DNA from: Malachius bipustulatus
Taxonomy: Eukaryota > Arthropoda > Insecta > Coleoptera > Melyridae
Assembly: GCA_910589415.1 (NCBI GenBank)
Contig: OU342633.1
Coordinates: forward strand, 56,228,404 to 56,292,403
DNA: 64,000 bases
Direction: 5' to 3'
Within the stretch, counting starts at the first letter, position 1. Every line of letters starts with the position of its first letter. The translations under genes were made by a program, and so were the position numbers. Under the pieces are notes generated by a model, which did not search any database, was not told the DNA's origin, and was given only the letters and a program-made list of their open reading frames with translations. This document shows, in pieces, positions 45,977-57,700 of the stretch.

Positions 45977-46310
45977 TGAAATTGAGATAGAGTTCGTTGG
46001 TAGGTGAAACCACATATAGGTCCAACGTTTGAGATTTGATTTTCTTTTTGAAAATTTTATTCTGTAATAATTGAGATAGAGCTCGTTGGTAAGTAAAACC
46101 ACATATAGGTCCAACGGTTGAGATTTGATTTTCTTTTTGAAAATTTTATTCTGTAATAATTGAGATAGAGCTCGTTGGTAAGTAAAACCACATATAGGTC
46201 CAACGGTTGAGATTTGATTTTCTTTTTGAAAATTTTATTCTTTGAGATAGGGTTCATTGGTAAGTAAAACCACTTCATAGGTCCAATGATTGAGATTTGG
46301 TTTCTCGTTT
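45977..46310 (+). repeat. Four 89-bp hairpin repeats in element B 3' region
   Basis: Units (spacing 89, 89 and 82 bp) hold gagatag, a hairpin, gagattt and tttttgaaaat. The stem is CGTTGG/CCAACG in units 1-3 (45995-46027, 46084-46116, 46173-46205) and CATTGG/CCAATG in unit 4 (46255-46288), so both sides changed together. The loop keeps aaaccac and atagg. Confidence 0.9.
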
Positions 46311-47358
46311 GAAAAATTTTCTTTAGACAATGACAACATCTTTGGGGTTATTTTTGGTACTTTCCACCCTGGTGTTACCTAAAGAGAAAGTATCCAGCCA
46401 TTTTTGAAAATAGGTCCAGTGGCTGATTTCTTGTATATCTTTCTATACGCTTCTTTCCTTTCCTTTTTCGCCGTTTACGGCACACATATAAGTTCGTCTT
46501 TAATCTTTTTCTATCTCTTTCAATCTAAATTCATAATAATCCATATCTTCATAGCGGGTGAACGAACCACTTTGCACCATATACCATTTCGACATTTAAT
46601 CTCTTTAGCCCTTTTTAGAGCAATATATGCATTATACGTTTAAGAAGAAACCTTACACATATAAGGCATGTTCCTATATGCCATCCCTTTTTGGGCCATA
46701 ATTTATAACATCCATTCTAATTATGAATGGCGGTTATCCTGTCACCAGATCCATGCCGGCAAAACTTTTCGATTTGTTGGTCGAACCTCAACATCTATAA
46801 ACGGTGTAACCTGCCATTAGACCCATCTAGGTAAATCAGGATTCTCTTTGATTTCTCCATCCATTTACGGTTGGATCCAATTTCTTTTGGTCCGTCAAAT
46901 ATTAATTCAGTTTGGAGAATTATTTCCAAGTTCTTTTAAGTAAAGTAGGGACTTTACTCCCTATATTTTGACGTCAAGTTCCACCTTAGTCAACATATCA
47001 GTATAATTCTGAAGGTCTAACACATTCGTGTAAGTTTTAGAGTAACAATTTGGATTTGAGATAGTTTTGAGTCTTTGAGTTTAGGTGTCTGGGTAAGTCT
47101 CGACGGGTTCTTGAGTAAGAATGGCCGCACAGTTCCAGTACCACTTTGAGTCGTTCAGTAGAGAAATTTAGTGACGTAGGTCTCAGTAGAGGGAAATCTT
47201 GGAAAATTAAATCTGTCTTACTACTGATACTTAGCGTTCGCGTTAAAGAATTTTGAGAAATAAAATCCGAGTTGGAGTTTCAGAATTTCATCTATTCTTG
47301 TGTTTTTGATAACCACTTGACTGAATCTTGTTGAATAATTTGAACGTTTTGGAAAACA

Positions 47359-47514
47359 ATTTTGACATTTTTGAGTATAGATAATTTAGATATCCCGATT
47401 TTGACATTTTTGAGTATAGATAATTTAGATATCCCGATTTTGACATTTTTGAGTATAGATAGTTTAGATATCCCGGTTTCGACATTGCTGAGTGTGAACA
47501 TTTTGGATATTTCG
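47359..47514 (+). repeat. 39-bp tandem repeats
   Basis: Three near-exact units (ttttgacatttttgagtata ... tatcccg) are followed by a degenerate fourth and traces of a fifth. 39 bp is a multiple of three, so all frames stay open on the minus strand, which explains the long ORFs there. Confidence 0.9.
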
Positions 47515-47785
47515 ATTTTTTGACATTTTGAGGTATGAATAATTTTGATTTGGAAGTGTCCAGATCAAAATACTTTGAGTATGAACAATTTTGACATTTG
47601 ACCCGATTTAGACGTCTTGGAGTTTGAGGTATAAGTAGAACTCTTAGATTTAAAATTTCTTTAGGCTTTTCTATGTAGAAATTTAGTTTTGGCTCTTTTA
47701 GATTTCTCTATGATTTCCTTTGTTAGGAATCATATTTCGCTCCAAAGTCGTTAGGACGTTATTCTTAACTAACTAACGATCGAGG

Positions 47786-48145
47786 AAACCTTTTTAGCTT
47801 TTGACGTTAAATCTCTAGTCGCTAGGAAACGCACTAGAGGGGTGTATTTTGGCATTTCCGGCCTCATAAGCGGAGAATTGCCCTGTCGTCTAGTCAGCTG
47901 CTTAGCCCCAGCTGATGAAGTAGGTGGTATTGTCTGGCGACATACCGACCATAGGGGCCGAATCTTTAAGGTTTCGTCATCCTGGCAGTATTGCCAATTC
48001 ACGAGTTTTGGTCGCTGAATTTCCTTGAGGTGTTCATGCAGACCCAACTCCTTGATTTTTGTGTGTAGGACGAAATCAGTAATCGATTGACGACAGCCGG
48101 GGTTTCTCCAATGGAGAACTCTGTTTCACATAGTTTTAGTTTTAT
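47786..48145 (+). ncRNA. Putative structured RNA unit, copy R1
   Basis: First of two diverged tandem units (period about 425 bp). Three hairpins can be drawn: TCCG/CGGA (47857-47874), TCAGCT/AGCTGA (47894-47915) and GGTAT-GTC/GACATACC (47926-47946). A possible longer pairing joins GCCCC in loop 2 to GGGGC at about 47957. Copy R2 keeps all three with paired substitutions. It is probably part of the retrotransposon RNA; its function is unknown. Confidence 0.5.
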
Positions 48146-48210
48146 TTTATGGATGAGTACGGTGTTGGAGGTTATTGGTTCTGGTATAGTCTGTTCAACC
48201 AGAGGTTAGG

Positions 48211-48580
48211 GAAAATATTTAGCTTTCTTTTGAAAAATCTTTAGTTACAAGGTAGTGTACTAGAGGGGTGCATTATGTCATTTCCAGCCTTATAAATGGA
48301 AAGGTCCTGCCGTTTAGTCAGTTGTGGAGCCCCCGACTGATGAAGTAGGAGGTATAGTCATGCGACATGCCAACCACAGGGGCCAATTGTTTGAGCTTCG
48401 CTACATAGACAAATATTGCCACCATAAGAGTTTTGTCTTTTTGAGTTCCTTCGTGTTCTCATAAGACTCAACTTATTTTATTGAATTATGTGTAGAGCGG
48501 AGTTAGTTTCCGAATAACGGCAGTCAGGTTTTCCTTTTGGGAGCCTGTTTAACCTAGTTTTAGTAACCAGAGTCCTACTG
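48211..48580 (+). ncRNA. Putative structured RNA unit, copy R2
   Basis: Second unit. The matching hairpins are TTTCCA/TGGAAA (48281-48302), TCAGTTG/CGACTGA (48318-48340) and GGTAT-GTC/GACATGCC (48351-48371). Relative to R1, hairpin 1 changes G-C to A-T, hairpin 2 changes C-G to T-A, and hairpin 3 uses a G-U pair. Loop words such as gcctyataa and agcccc are kept. Confidence 0.5.
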
Positions 48581-48725
48581 GCGGTTTCCGAGGTCAGGGC
48601 TCGCCCATATTGCTTTATGTTTGAAACATGGAGTGTTTAAAACTTGTTCTTTCTGTCTTTTCTTTCGGTTTGTTGGGATTTGTTAGTTGTTGACTCGAGA
48701 GGAGCTCTCTCGGAAAAGTTTCTTG

Positions 48726-51700
48726 TTCACACAAAATTACGCCCCGTTCTGAAGACATCGATTTTTCCTGAAAATATGAAGCTCTGCAAATTTTTCAGAT
48801 TTTTTTTTCTCTTCGATTTTGATGAAAATCTCTAGTCAGGCGATAGAAAGTGCGAGAAGTTCAGAACTGTAAGTGGTTTTTCTGTAGCTCTCCCCGTTTT
48901 TGAGATATGACCGTTTAAATTTGAAAATTTGCAAATTTTTTAGCTTTTCAAAATTTTTGATCTCGTTTTGTGAAAAAACTGAGGACTTTACGGTCCAACT
49001 GGATTAATTTTCCGACTCATATGGCAATCGACTGTGTTCACACAAAATTACGTCCCGTTCTGAAGACATCGATTTTTCCTGAAAATATGAAGCTCTGCAA
49101 GTTTTTCAGAATTTTTTTTCTCTTCGATTTTAATGAAAATCCCTAGTCAGGCGATAGAAAGTGCGAGAAGTTCAGAACTGTAAGTGGTTTTTCTGTAGCT
49201 CTCCCCGTTTTCAAGATATGACCGTTTAAATTTGAAAATTTGCAATTTTTTTAGCTTTTCAAAATTTTTGATCTCGTTTTGTGAAAAAATTGAGGACTTT
49301 ACGGTCCAACTGGATTAATTTTCCGACTCATATGGCAGTCGACTGTGTTCACACAAAATTACGCCCCGTTCTGAAGACATCGATTTTTCCTGAAAATATG
49401 AAGGTCTGCAAATTTTTCAGATTTTTTTTTCTCTTCGATTTTGATGAAAATCTCTAGTCAGGCGATAGAAAGTGCGAGAAGTTCAGAACTGTAAGTGGTT
49501 TTTCTGTAGCTATCCCCGTTTTTGAGATATGACCGTTTAAATTTGAAAATTTGCAAATTGTTTAGCTTTTCAAAATTTTTGATCTCGTTTTGTGAAAAAA
49601 CTGAGGACTTTACGGTCCAACTGGATTAATTTTCCGACTCATATGGCAATCGACTGTGTTCACACAAAATTACGTCCCGTTCTGAAGACATCGATTTTTC
49701 CTGAAAATATGAAGCTCTGCAAGTTTTTCAGAATTTTTTTTCTCTTCGATTTTGATGAAAATCCCTAGTCAGGCGATAGAAAGTGCAAGAAGTTCAGAAC
49801 TGTAAGTGGTTTTTCTGTAGCTCTCCCCGTTTTCAAGATATGACCGTTTAAATTTGAAAATTTGCAATTTTTTTAGCTTTTCAAAATTTTTGATCTCGTT
49901 TTGTGAAAAAATTGAGGACTTTACGGTCCAACTGGATTAATTTTCCGACTCATATGGCAATCGACTGTGTTCACACAAAATTACGTCCCGTTCTGAAGAC
50001 ATCGATTTTTCCTGAAAATATGAAGCTCTGCAAGTTTTTCAGAATTTTTTTTCTCTTCGATTTTGATGAAAATCCCTAGTCAGGCGATAGAAAGTGCGAG
50101 AAGTTCAGAACTGTAAGTAGTTTTTCTGTAGCTCTCCCCGTTTTCAAGATATGACCGTTTAATTTTGAAAATTTTCAATTTTTTTAGCTTTTCAAAATTT
50201 TTGATCTCGTTTTGTGAAAAAATTGAGGACTTTACGGTCCAACTGGATTAATTTTCCGACTCATGGCAGTCGACTGTGTTCACACAAAATTACGCCCCGT
50301 TCTGAAGACATCGATTTTTCCTGAAAATATGAAGCTCTGCAAATTTTTCAGATTTTTTTTTCTCTTCGATTTTGATGAAAATCTCTAGTCAGGCGATAGA
50401 AAGTGCGAGAAGTTCAGAACTGTAAGTGGTTTTTCTGTAGCTCTCCCCGTTTTTGAGATATGACCGTTTAAATTTGAAAATTTGCAAATTTTTTAGCTTT
50501 TCAAAATTTTTGATCTCGTTTTGTGAAAAAACTGAGGACTTTACGGTCCAACTGGATTAATTTTCCGACTCATATGGCAATCGACTGTGTTCACACAAAA
50601 TTACGTCCCGTTCTGAAGACATCGATTTTTCCTGAAAATATGAAGCTCTGCAAGTTTTTCAGAATTTTTTTTCTCTTCGATTTTGATGAAAATCTCTAGT
50701 CAGGCGATAGAAAGTGCGAGAAGTTCAGAACTGTAAGTGGTTTTTCTGTAGCTCTCCCCGTTTTCAAGATATGACCGTTTAAATTTGAAAATTTGCAATT
50801 TTTTTAGCTTTTCAAAATTTTTGATCTCGTTTTGTGAAAAAATTGAGGACTTTACGGTCCAACTGGATTAATTTTCCAACTCATATGGCAGTCGACTGTG
50901 TTCACACAAAATTACGCCCCGTTCTGAAGACATCGATTTTTCCTGAAAATATGAAGCTCTGCAAGTTTTTCAGAATTTTTTTTCTCTTCGATTTTGATGA
51001 AAATCCCTAGTCAGGCGATAGAAAGTGCGAGAAGTTCAGAACTGTAAGTGGTTTTTCTGTAGCTCTCCCCGTTTTCAAGATATGTTCGTTTAAATTTGAA
51101 AATTTGCAATTTTTTTAGCTTTTCAAAATTTTTGATCTCGTTTTGTGAAAAAATTGAGGACTTTACGGTCCAACTGGATTAATTTTCCGACTCATATGGC
51201 AGTCGACTGTGTTCACACAAAATTACGCCCCGTTCTGAAGACATCGATTTTTCCTGAAAATATGAAGCTCTGCAAATTTTTCAGATTTTTTTTTCTCTTC
51301 GATTTTGATGAAAATCTCTAGTCAGGCGATAGAAAGTGCGAGAGTTCAGAACTGTAAGTGGTTTTTCTGTAGCTCTCCCCGTTTTTGAGATATGACCGTT
51401 TAAATTTGAAAATTTGCAATTTTTTTAGCTTTTCAAAATTTTTGATTTCGTTTTGTGAAAAAATTGAGGACTTTACGGTCCAACTGGATTAATTTTCCGA
51501 CTCATATGACAATCGACTGTGTTCACACAAAATTACGTCCCGTTCTGAAGACATCGATTTTTCCTGAAAATATGAAGCTCTGCAAATTTTTCAGATTTTT
51601 TTTTCTCTTCGATTTTGATGAAAATCTCTAGTCAGGCGATAGAAAGTGCGAGAAGTTCAGAACTGTAAGTGGTTTTTCTGTAGCTCTCCCCGTTTTTGAG

Positions 51701-54700
51701 ATATGACCGTTTAAATTTGAAAATTTGCAAATTTTTTAGCTTTTCAAAATTTTTGATCTCGTTTTGTGAAAAAACTGAGGACTTTACGGTCCAACTGGAT
51801 TAATTTTCCGACTCATATGGCAATCGACTGTGTTCACACAAAATTACGTCCCGTTCTGAAGACATCGATTTTTCCTGAAAATATGAAGCTCTGCAAGTTT
51901 TTCAGAATTTTTTTTCTCTTCGATTTTGATGAAAATCCCTAGTCAGGCGATAGAAAGTGCGAGAAGTTCAGAACTGTAAGTGGTTTTTCTGTAGCTCTCC
52001 CCGTTTTTCAGATGTGACCGTTTAAATTTGAAAATTTGCAAATTTTTTAGCTTTTCAAAAATTTTGATCTCGTTTTGTGAAAAAACTGAGGACTTTACGG
52101 TCCAACTGGATTAATTTTCCGACTCATATGGCAATCGACTGTGTTCACACAAAACTACGTCCCGTTCTGAAGACATCGATTTTTCCTGAAAATATGAAGC
52201 TCTGCAAGTTTTTCAGAATTTTTTTTCTCTTCGATTTTGATGAAAATCCCTAGTCAGGCGATAGAAAGTGCGAGAAGTTCAGAACTGTAAGTGGTTTTTC
52301 TGTAGCTCTCCCCGTTTTCAAGATATGACCGTTTAAATTTGAAAATTTGCAATTTTTTTAGCTTTTCAAAATTTTTGATCTCGTTTTGTGAAAAAATTGA
52401 GGACTTTACGGTCCAACTGGATTAATTTTCCAACTCATATGGCAGTCGACTGTGTTCACACAAAATTACGCCCCGTTCTGAAGACATCGATTTTTCCTGA
52501 AAATATGAAGCTCTGCAAGTTTTTCAGAATTTTTTTTCTCTTCGATTTTGATGAAAATCCCTAGTCAGGCGATAGAAAGTGCGAGAAGTTCAGAACTGTA
52601 AGTGGTTTTTCTGTAGCTCTCCCCGTTTTCAAGATATGTTCGTTTAAATTTGAAAATTTGCAATTTTTTTAGCTTTTCAAAATTTTTGATCTCGTTTTGT
52701 GAAAAAATTGAGGACTTTACGGTCCAACTGGATTAATTTTCCGACTCATATGGCAGTCGACTGTGTTCACACAAAATTACGCCCCGTTCTGAAGACATCG
52801 ATTTTTCCTGAAAATATGAAGCTCTGCAAGTTTTTCAGAATTTTTTTTCTCTTCGATTTTGATGAAAATCCCTAGTCAGGCGATAGAAAGTGCGAGAAGT
52901 TCAGAACTGTAAGTGGTTTTTCTGTAGCTCTCCCCGTTTTCAAGATATGACCGTTTAAATTTGAAAATTTGCAATTTTTTTAGCTTTTCAAAATTTTTGA
53001 TCTCGTTTTGTGAAAAAATTGAGGACTTTACGGTCCAACTGGATTAATTTTCCAACTCATATGGCAGTCGACTGTGTTCACACAAAATTACGCCCCGTTC
53101 TGAAGACATCGATTTTTCCTGAAAATATGAAGCTCTGCAAGTTTTTCAGAATTTTTTTTCTCTTCGATTTTGATGAAAATCCCTAGTCAGGCGATAGAAA
53201 GTGCGAGAAGTTCAGAACTGTAAGTGGTTTTTCTGTAGCTCTCCCCGTTTTCAAGATATGTTCGTTTAAATTTGAAAATTTGCAATTTTTTTAGCTTTTC
53301 AAAATTTTTGATCTCGTTTTGTGAAAAAATTGAGGACTTTACGGTCCAACTGGATTAATTTTCCGACTCATATGGCAGTCGACTGTGTTCACACAAAATT
53401 ACGCCCCGTTCTGAAGACATCGATTTTTCCTGAAAATATGAAGCTCTGCAAATTTTTCAGATTTTTTTTTCTCTTCGATTTTGATGAAAATCTCTAGTCA
53501 GGCGATAGAAAGTGCGAGAGTTCAGAACTGTAAGTGGTTTTTCTGTAGCTCTCCCCGTTTTTGAGATATGACCGTTTAAATTTGAAAATTTGCAATTTTT
53601 TTAGCTTTTCAAAATTTTTGATTTCGTTTTGTGAAAAAATTGAGGACTTTACGGTCCAACTGGATTAATTTTCCGACTCATATGACAATCGACTGTGTTC
53701 ACACAAAATTACGTCCCGTTCTGAAGACATCGATTTTTCCTGAAAATATGAAGCTCTGCAAATTTTTCAGATTTTTTTTTCTCTTCGATTTTGATGAAAA
53801 TCTCTAGTCAGGCGATAGAAAGTGCGAGAAGTTCAGAACTGTAAGTGGTTTTTCTGTAGCTCTCCCCGTTTTTGAGATATGACCGTTTAAATTTGAAAAT
53901 TTGCAAATTTTTTAGCTTTTCAAAATTTTTGATCTCGTTTTGTGAAAAAACTGAGGACTTTACGGTCCAACTGGATTAATTTTCCGACTCATATGGCAAT
54001 CGACTGTGTTCACACAAAATTACGTCCCGTTCTGAAGACATCGATTTTTCCTGAAAATATGAAGCTCTGCAAGTTTTTCAGAATTTTTTTTCTCTTCGAT
54101 TTTGATGAAAATCCCTAGTCAGGCGATAGAAAGTGCGAGAAGTTCAGAACTGTAAGTGGTTTTTCTGTAGCTCTCCCCGTTTTTCAGATGTGACCGTTTA
54201 AATTTGAAAATTTGCAAATTTTTTAGCTTTTCAAAAATTTTGATCTCGTTTTGTGAAAAAACTGAGGACTTTACGGTCCAACTGGATTAATTTTCCGACT
54301 CATATGGCAATCGACTGTGTTCACACAAAACTACGTCCCGTTCTGAAGACATCGATTTTTCCTGAAAATATGAAGCTCTGCAAGTTTTTCAGAATTTTTT
54401 TTCTCTTCGATTTTGATGAAAATCCCTAGTCAGGCGATAGAAAGTGCGAGAAGTTCAGAACTGTAAGTGGTTTTTCTGTAGCTCTCCCCGTTTTCAAGAT
54501 ATGACCGTTTAAATTTGAAAATTTGCAATTTTTTTAGCTTTTCAAAATTTTTGATCTCGTTTTGTGAAAAAATTGAGGACTTTACGGTCCAACTGGATTA
54601 ATTTTCCACCTCATATGGCAGTCGACTGTGTTCACACAAAATTACGCCCCGTTCTGAAGACATCGATTTTTCCTGAAAATATGAAGCTCTGCAAGTTTTT

Positions 54701-57700
54701 CAGAATTTTTTTTCTCTTCGATTTTGATGAAAATCCCTAGTCAGGCGATAGAAAGTGCGAGAAGTTCAGAACTGTAAGTGGTTTTTCTGTAGCTCTCCCC
54801 GTTTTCAAGATATGTTCGTTTAAATTTGAAAATTTGCAATTTTTTTAGCTTTTCAAAATTTTTGATCTCGTTTTGTGAAAAAATTGAGGACTTTACGGTC
54901 CAACTGGATTAATTTTCCGACTCATATGGCAGTCGACTGTGTTCACACAAAATTACGCCCCGTTCTGAAGACATCGATTTTTCCTGAAAATATGAAGCTC
55001 TGCAAATTTTTCAGATTTTTTTTTCTCTTCGATTTTGATGAAAATCTCTAGTCAGGCGATAGAAAGTGCGAGAAGTTCAGAACTGTAAGTGGTTTTTCTG
55101 TAGCTCTCCCCGTTTTTGAGATATGACCGTTTAAATTTGAAAATTTGCAAATTTTTTAGCTTTTCAAAATTTTTGATCTCGTTTTGTGAAAAAACTGAGG
55201 ACTTTACGGTCCAACTGGATTAATTTTCCGACTCATATGGCAATCGACTGTGTTCACAAAAAATTACGTCCCGTTCTGAAGACATCGATTTTTCCTGAAA
55301 ATATGAAGCTCTGAAAGTTTTTCAGAATTTTTTTTCTCTTCGATTTTGATGAAAATCCCTAGTCAGGCGATAGAAAGTGCGAGAAGTTCAGAACTGTAAG
55401 TGGTTTTTCTGTAGCCCTCCCCGTTTTCAAGATATGACCGTTTAAATTTGAAAATTTGCAATTTTTTTAGCTTTTCAAAATTTTTGATCTCGTTTTGTGA
55501 AAAAATTGAGGACTTTACGGTCCAACTGGATTAATTTTCCGACTCATATGGCAATCGACTGTGTTCACACAAAATTACGCCCCGTTCTGAAGACATCGAT
55601 TTTTCCTGAAAATATGAAGCTCTGCAAATTTTTCAGATTTTTTTTTCTCTTCGATTTTGATGAAAATCTCTAGTCAGGCGATAGAAAGTGCGAGAAGTTC
55701 AGAACTGTAAGTGGTTTTTCTGTAGCTCTCCCCGTTTTTGAGATATGACCGTTTAAATTTGAAAATTTGCAAATTTTTTAGCTTTTAAAAATTTTTGATC
55801 TCGTTTTGTGAAAAAACTGAGGACTTTACGGTCCAACTGGATTAATTTTCCGACTCATATGGCAATCGACTGTGTTCACACAAAATTACGTCCCGTTCTG
55901 AAGACATCGATTTTTCCTGAAAATATGAAGCTCTGCAAGTTTTTCAGAATTTTTTTTCTCTTCGATTTTAATGAAAATCCCTAGTCAGGCGATAGAAAGT
56001 GCGAGAAGTTCAGAACTGTAAGTGGTTTTTCTGTAGCTCTCCCCGTTTTCAAGATATGACCGTTTAAATTTGAAAATTTGCAATTTTTTTAGCTTTTCAA
56101 AATTTTTGATCTCGTTTTGTGAAAAAATTGAGGACTTTACGGTCCAACTGGATTAATTTTCCGACTCATATGGCAGTCGACTGTGTTCACACAAAATTAC
56201 GCCCCGTTCTGAAGACATCGATTTTTCCTGAAAATATGAAGGTCTGCAAATTTTTCAGATTTTTTTTTCTCTTCGATTTTGATGAAAATCTCTAGTCAGG
56301 CGATAGAAAGTGCGAGAAGTTCAGAACTGTAAGTGGTTTTTCTGTAGCTATCCCCGTTTTTGAGATATGACCGTTTAAATTTGAAAATTTGCAAATTGTT
56401 TAGCTTTTCAAAATTTTTGATCTCGTTTTGTGAAAAAACTGAGGACTTTACGGTCCAACTGGATTAATTTTCCGACTCATATGGCAATCGACTGTGTTCA
56501 CACAAAATTACGTCCCGTTCTGAAGACATCGATTTTTCCTGAAAATATGAAGCTCTGCAAGTTTTTCAGAATTTTTTTTCTCTTCGATTTTGATGAAAAT
56601 CCCTAGTCAGGCGATAGAAAGTGCGAGAAGTTCAGAACTGTAAGTAGTTTTTCTGTAGCTCTCCCCGTTTTCAAGATATGACCGTTTAAATTTGAAAATT
56701 TTCAATTTTTTTAGCTTTTCAAAATTTTTGATCTCGTTTTGTGAAAAAATTGAGGACTTTACGGTCCAACTGGATTAATTTTCCGACTCATGGCAGTCGA
56801 CTGTGTTCACACAAAATTACGCCCCGTTCTGAAGACATCGATTTTTCCTGAAAATATGAAGCTCTGCAAATTTTTCAGATTTTTTTTTCTCTTCGATTTT
56901 GATGAAAATCTCTAGTCAGGCGATAGAAAGTGCGAGAAGTTCAGAACTGTAAGTGGTTTTTCTGTAGCTCTCCCCGTTTTTGAGATATGACCGTTTAAAT
57001 TTGAAAATTTGCAAATTTTTTAGCTTTTCAAAATTTTTGATCTCGTTTTGTGAAAAAACTGAGGACTTTACGGTCCAACTGGATTAATTTTCCGACTCAT
57101 ATGGCAATCGACTGTGTTCACACAAAATTACGTCCCGTTCTGAAGACATCGATTTTTCCTGAAAATATGAAGCTCTGCAAGTTTTTCAGAATTTTTTTTC
57201 TCTTCGATTTTGATGAAAATCTCTAGTCAGGCGATAGAAAGTGCGAGAAGTTCAGAACTGTAAGTGGTTTTTCTGTAGCTCTCCCCGTTTTCAAGATATG
57301 ACCGTTTAAATTTGAAAATTTGCAATTTTTTTAGCTTTTCAAAATTTTTGATCTCGTTTTGTGAAAAAATTGAGGACTTTACGGTCCAACTGGATTAATT
57401 TTCCAACTCATATGGCAGTCGACTGTGTTCACACAAAATTACGCCCCGTTCTGAAGACATCGATTTTTCCTGAAAATATGAAGCTCTGCAAGTTTTTCAG
57501 AATTTTTTTTCTCTTCGATTTTGATGAAAATCCCTAGTCAGGCGATAGAAAGTGCGAGAAGTTCAGAACTGTAAGTGGTTTTTCTGTAGCTCTCCCCGTT
57601 TTCAAGATATGTTCGTTTAAATTTGAAAATTTGCAATTTTTTTAGCTTTTCAAAATTTTTGATCTCGTTTTGTGAAAAAATTGAGGACTTTACGGTCCAA

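Larger units (their letters stand above)
37600..48725 (+). mobile_element. Ty3/gypsy retrotransposon, 3' LTR not found (element B)
   Basis: The order is probable 5' LTR (end about 39507, start unknown), PBS, leader, gag, pol in the -1 frame, then more than 3.7 kb of untranslated sequence with tandem repeats, ending where the satellite begins. Gag and Pol are clear relatives of element A, and B is on the opposite strand. Both ORFs are intact. I found no sequence before gag that recurs after pol, so the 3' LTR is missing, or lies beyond the satellite outside the window. The left limit given is a guess. Confidence 0.85.
44991..48725 (+). other. Element B 3' region, no env, no LTR found
   Basis: 3.7 kb without a supportable ORF. 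A hairpin TAGGGGTG / CGCCCCTA (45005-45046) follows the pol stop directly. Next come an 89-bp repeat array (45977-46310), a 39-bp array (47359-47514) and a tandem pair of 425-bp units (47786-48580). The rest is T/G-rich with the recurrent word gagttgag. It may include flanking DNA beyond the element, since the border is not defined. Confidence 0.6.

Noticed and set aside
47910..47970. CTGATGA word resembling a hammerhead ribozyme core or a C box
   Set aside because: The matching GAAA after stem II and a proper cleavage site are missing, and no D box is in place. The word is part of the hairpin described for R1.
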